DNA from: Panagrolaimus kolymaensis
Lineage: Eukaryota > Nematoda > Chromadorea > Rhabditida > Panagrolaimidae
Length of the DNA: 64,000 nt
Reading direction: 5' to 3'
Assembly: GCA_028622995.1 (NCBI GenBank)
Contig: JAJQJQ010000085.1
Span: 186,001-250,000, forward strand
Shown here: in pieces, positions 62,291 to 64,000 of the stretch
How positions within the stretch are numbered: position 1 is the first letter of the stretch
How the letters are laid out: each line of letters opens with the position of its first letter
The notes under the pieces: model-generated
The model's input: only the letters and a program-made list of their open reading frames with translations
Databases searched by the model: none
What the model was told of the DNA's origin: nothing
Position numbers and translations under genes: made by a program

Positions 62291-64000
62291 AATCAAATCT
62301 AGAGCAATATTAACCCGCTGAATCTAAAAAACATTACGTCAGGCAACTTTGACCTTCTCCAGAAAAAGATAAGTTCACCTCGAAGTGATCGTGTTTATTG
62401 TGTCCATTTCAAACTTTAAAAATTCAAATAAATTCATTATTGTTAAAGAAAAATTCAATAAAAATCAAATCTAGAGCAATATAATTCCGCTGAATCTAAA
62501 AAACAACACTTCGGGCAACTTTGACCTTCTCCAGAAAAAGATAAGTTCACCTCCAAGTGATCGTGTTTATTGTGTTCATTTCAAACTTTAAAAATTCAAA
62601 TAAATTCATTTTTGTTAAAGAAAAATTCAATAAAAATCAAATCTAGAGCAATATAAATCCGCTGAATCTAAAAAACAACACGTCAGGCAACTTTGACCTT
62701 CTCCAGAAAAAGATAAGTTCACCTCGAAGTGATCGTGTTTATTGTGTTCATTTCAAACTTTAAAAATTCAAATAAATTCATTTTTGTTAAAGAAAAATTC
62801 AATAAAAATCAAATCTAGAGCAATATAAATCCGCTGAATCTAAAAAACAACACGTCAGGCAACTTTGACCTTCTCCAGAAAAAGATAAGTTCACCTCGAA
62901 GTGATCGTGTTTATGTTGTTCATTTCAAACTTTAAAAATTCAAATAAATTCATTTTTGTTAAAGAAAAATTCAATAAAAATCAAATCTAGAGCAATATAA
63001 ATCCGCTGAATCTAAAAAACAACACGTCAGGCAACTTTGACCTTCTCCAGAAAAAGATAATTCACCTCGAAGTGATCGTGTTTATTGTGTTCATTTCAAA
63101 CTTTAAAAATTCAAATAAATTCATTTTTGTTAAAGAAAAATTCAATAAAAATCAAATCTAGAGCAATATAAATCCGCTGAATCTAAAAAACAACACGTCA
63201 GGCAACTTTGACCTTCTCCAGAAAAAGATAAGTTCACCTCGAAGTGATCGTGTTTATTGTGTTCATTTCAAACTTTAAAAATTCAAATAAATTCTTTTTT
63301 GTTAAAGAAAAATTCAATAAAAATCAAATCTAGAGCAATATTAACCCGCTGAATCTAAAAAACATTACGTCAGGCAACTTTGACCTTCTCCAGAAAAAGA
63401 TAAGTTCACCTCGAAGTGATCGTGTTTATTGTGTCCATTTCAAACTTTAAAAATTCAAATAAATTCATTTTTGTTAAAGAAAAATTCAATAAAAATCAAA
63501 TCTAGAGCAATATAATTCCGCTGAATCTAAAAAACAACACTTCGGGCAACTTTGACCTTCTCCAGAAAAAGATAAGTTCACCTCCAAGTGATCGTGTTTA
63601 TTGTGTTCATTTCAAACTTTAAAAATTCAAATAAATTCATTTTTGTTAAAGAAAAATTCAATAAAAATCAAATCTAGAGCAATATAAATCCGCTGAATCT
63701 AAAAAACAACACGTCAGGCAACTTTGACCTTCTCCAGAAAAAGATAAGTTCACCTCGAAGTGATCGTGTTTATTGTGTTCATTTCAAACTTTAAAAATTC
63801 AAATAAATTCATTTTTGTTGAAGAAAAATTCAATAAAAATCAAATCTAGAGCAATATAAATCCGCTGAATCTAAAAAACAACACGTCAGGCAACTTTGAC
63901 CTTCTCCAGAAAAAGATAAGTTCACCTCGAAGTGATCGTGTTTATTGTGTTCATTTCAAACTTTAAAAACTCAAATAAATTCATTTTTGTTAAAGAAAAA
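62291..64000. repeat. HOR zone 9: 1,032-bp (6-mer) duplication at the right end
   Basis: ATTAACCC/CATTACGTC, TGTCCATTTC, AACACTTCGGG and CACCTCCAAGTG occur in this order at about 62311-62560 and again at about 63342-63590. The offset is 1,031 bp because one G is missing at 63060/63061 (GATAATTC instead of GATAAGTTC). The array continues without change to the last base, so it extends beyond the window. Confidence 0.85.

Larger units (their letters stand above)
1..64000. repeat. 172-bp AT-rich satellite DNA array, about 372 tandem monomers
   Basis: The entire window is head-to-tail copies of one 172-bp monomer, all in the same orientation. Taking GATAAG/GATACG as position 1, the window opens at monomer position 89 and the first full monomer starts at 85. 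Diagnostic variants recur at exact multiples of 172 (for example 6983 to 24355 is 101 x 172). A hand count of the consensus gives 49 G+C in 172 bases. Most monomers differ from the consensus at only a few bases. No gene, RNA gene, transposon, inverted segment or unique sequence interrupts the array, so no stretch here is unexplained non-repeat DNA. Such arrays are typical of centromeric or pericentromeric heterochromatin in eukaryotes. The family is not one I recognise, and the chromosomal location is inferred. Confidence 0.98.

Noticed and set aside
1..64000. CRISPR array or other spacer-containing repeat
   Set aside because: Repeats are directly adjacent with no unique spacers; the unit is 172 bp and every part of it recurs.
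1..64000. Primate alpha satellite (171 bp, HOR-forming)
   Set aside because: Length and HOR habit are similar, but the sequence shows no alphoid landmark that I recognise and no CENP-B box. The resemblance is in organisation only.
1..64000. Firm call that this is the functional centromere of a named species
   Set aside because: Sequence organisation fits, but nothing in the window shows centromere-protein binding, and the monomer is not one I can assign to a species. Pericentromeric or subtelomeric satellite would look the same.
1..64000. Promoters, tRNA, rRNA, origins or unique genes hidden between repeats
   Set aside because: Register accounting explains every base as monomer sequence apart from 18 net inserted bases, so there is no room for other elements.

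Overview
The whole window is one satellite DNA array. From base 1 to base 64000 it holds about 372 head-to-tail copies of a 172-bp, AT-rich monomer (28.5% G+C in the consensus, counted by hand). All copies lie in the same orientation. I see no gene, transposon, RNA gene, unique spacer or other non-satellite sequence anywhere. This is eukaryotic heterochromatin of the centromeric or pericentromeric kind. I do not recognise the monomer and cannot name the species. It is not primate alphoid DNA, despite the similar length. CpG is not depleted, which fits a genome with little germline CpG methylation, such as many invertebrates, but does not prove it.

The array is layered. Three main monomer classes can be told apart by eye. 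Class A is the consensus. Class B carries a block of about 58 bp (monomer positions 38-95) that differs from A at about one base in three while the rest of the monomer stays nearly identical; it comes as B1 (26 copies), B2 (15 copies) and two intermediates. Class V (14 copies plus one damaged copy) has lost two in-frame stop codons. Many smaller diagnostic variants are confined to short zones.

These variants recur at exact multiples of 172 bp and so reveal higher-order repeats (HORs), which change along the window: 5-mers of 860 bp at 1-11.1 kb; 6-mers of 1,032 bp at 11.1-13.9 kb; an irregular zone where class B first appears at 13.9-18.1 kb; A/B2 dimers of 344 bp nested in a duplicated 17-mer of 2,924 bp at 18.1-23.5 kb; 860-bp 5-mers again at 23.5-27.4 kb; a 2,245-bp duplication (13 monomers plus a 9-bp insertion) at 27.4-31.9 kb; 7-mers and 5-mers at 31.9-37.7 kb; an 8-mer of 1,376 bp at 37.7-40.5 kb; a 9-mer of 1,548 bp at 40.9-45.5 kb; a 10-mer of 1,720 bp at 45.2-50.6 kb; 8-mers and longer segmental copies at 50.6-62.3 kb; and a 6-mer duplication at the right end.

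Register is kept almost perfectly. I find only six length changes in about 372 monomers: two +1, two -1, and one +9 present twice because its HOR was duplicated. The picture is of an array renewed by repeated unequal exchange or conversion in whole-monomer steps, with no gene content. Boundaries and variant positions were read by eye and hand-counted; HOR edges are good to roughly 50-170 bp.
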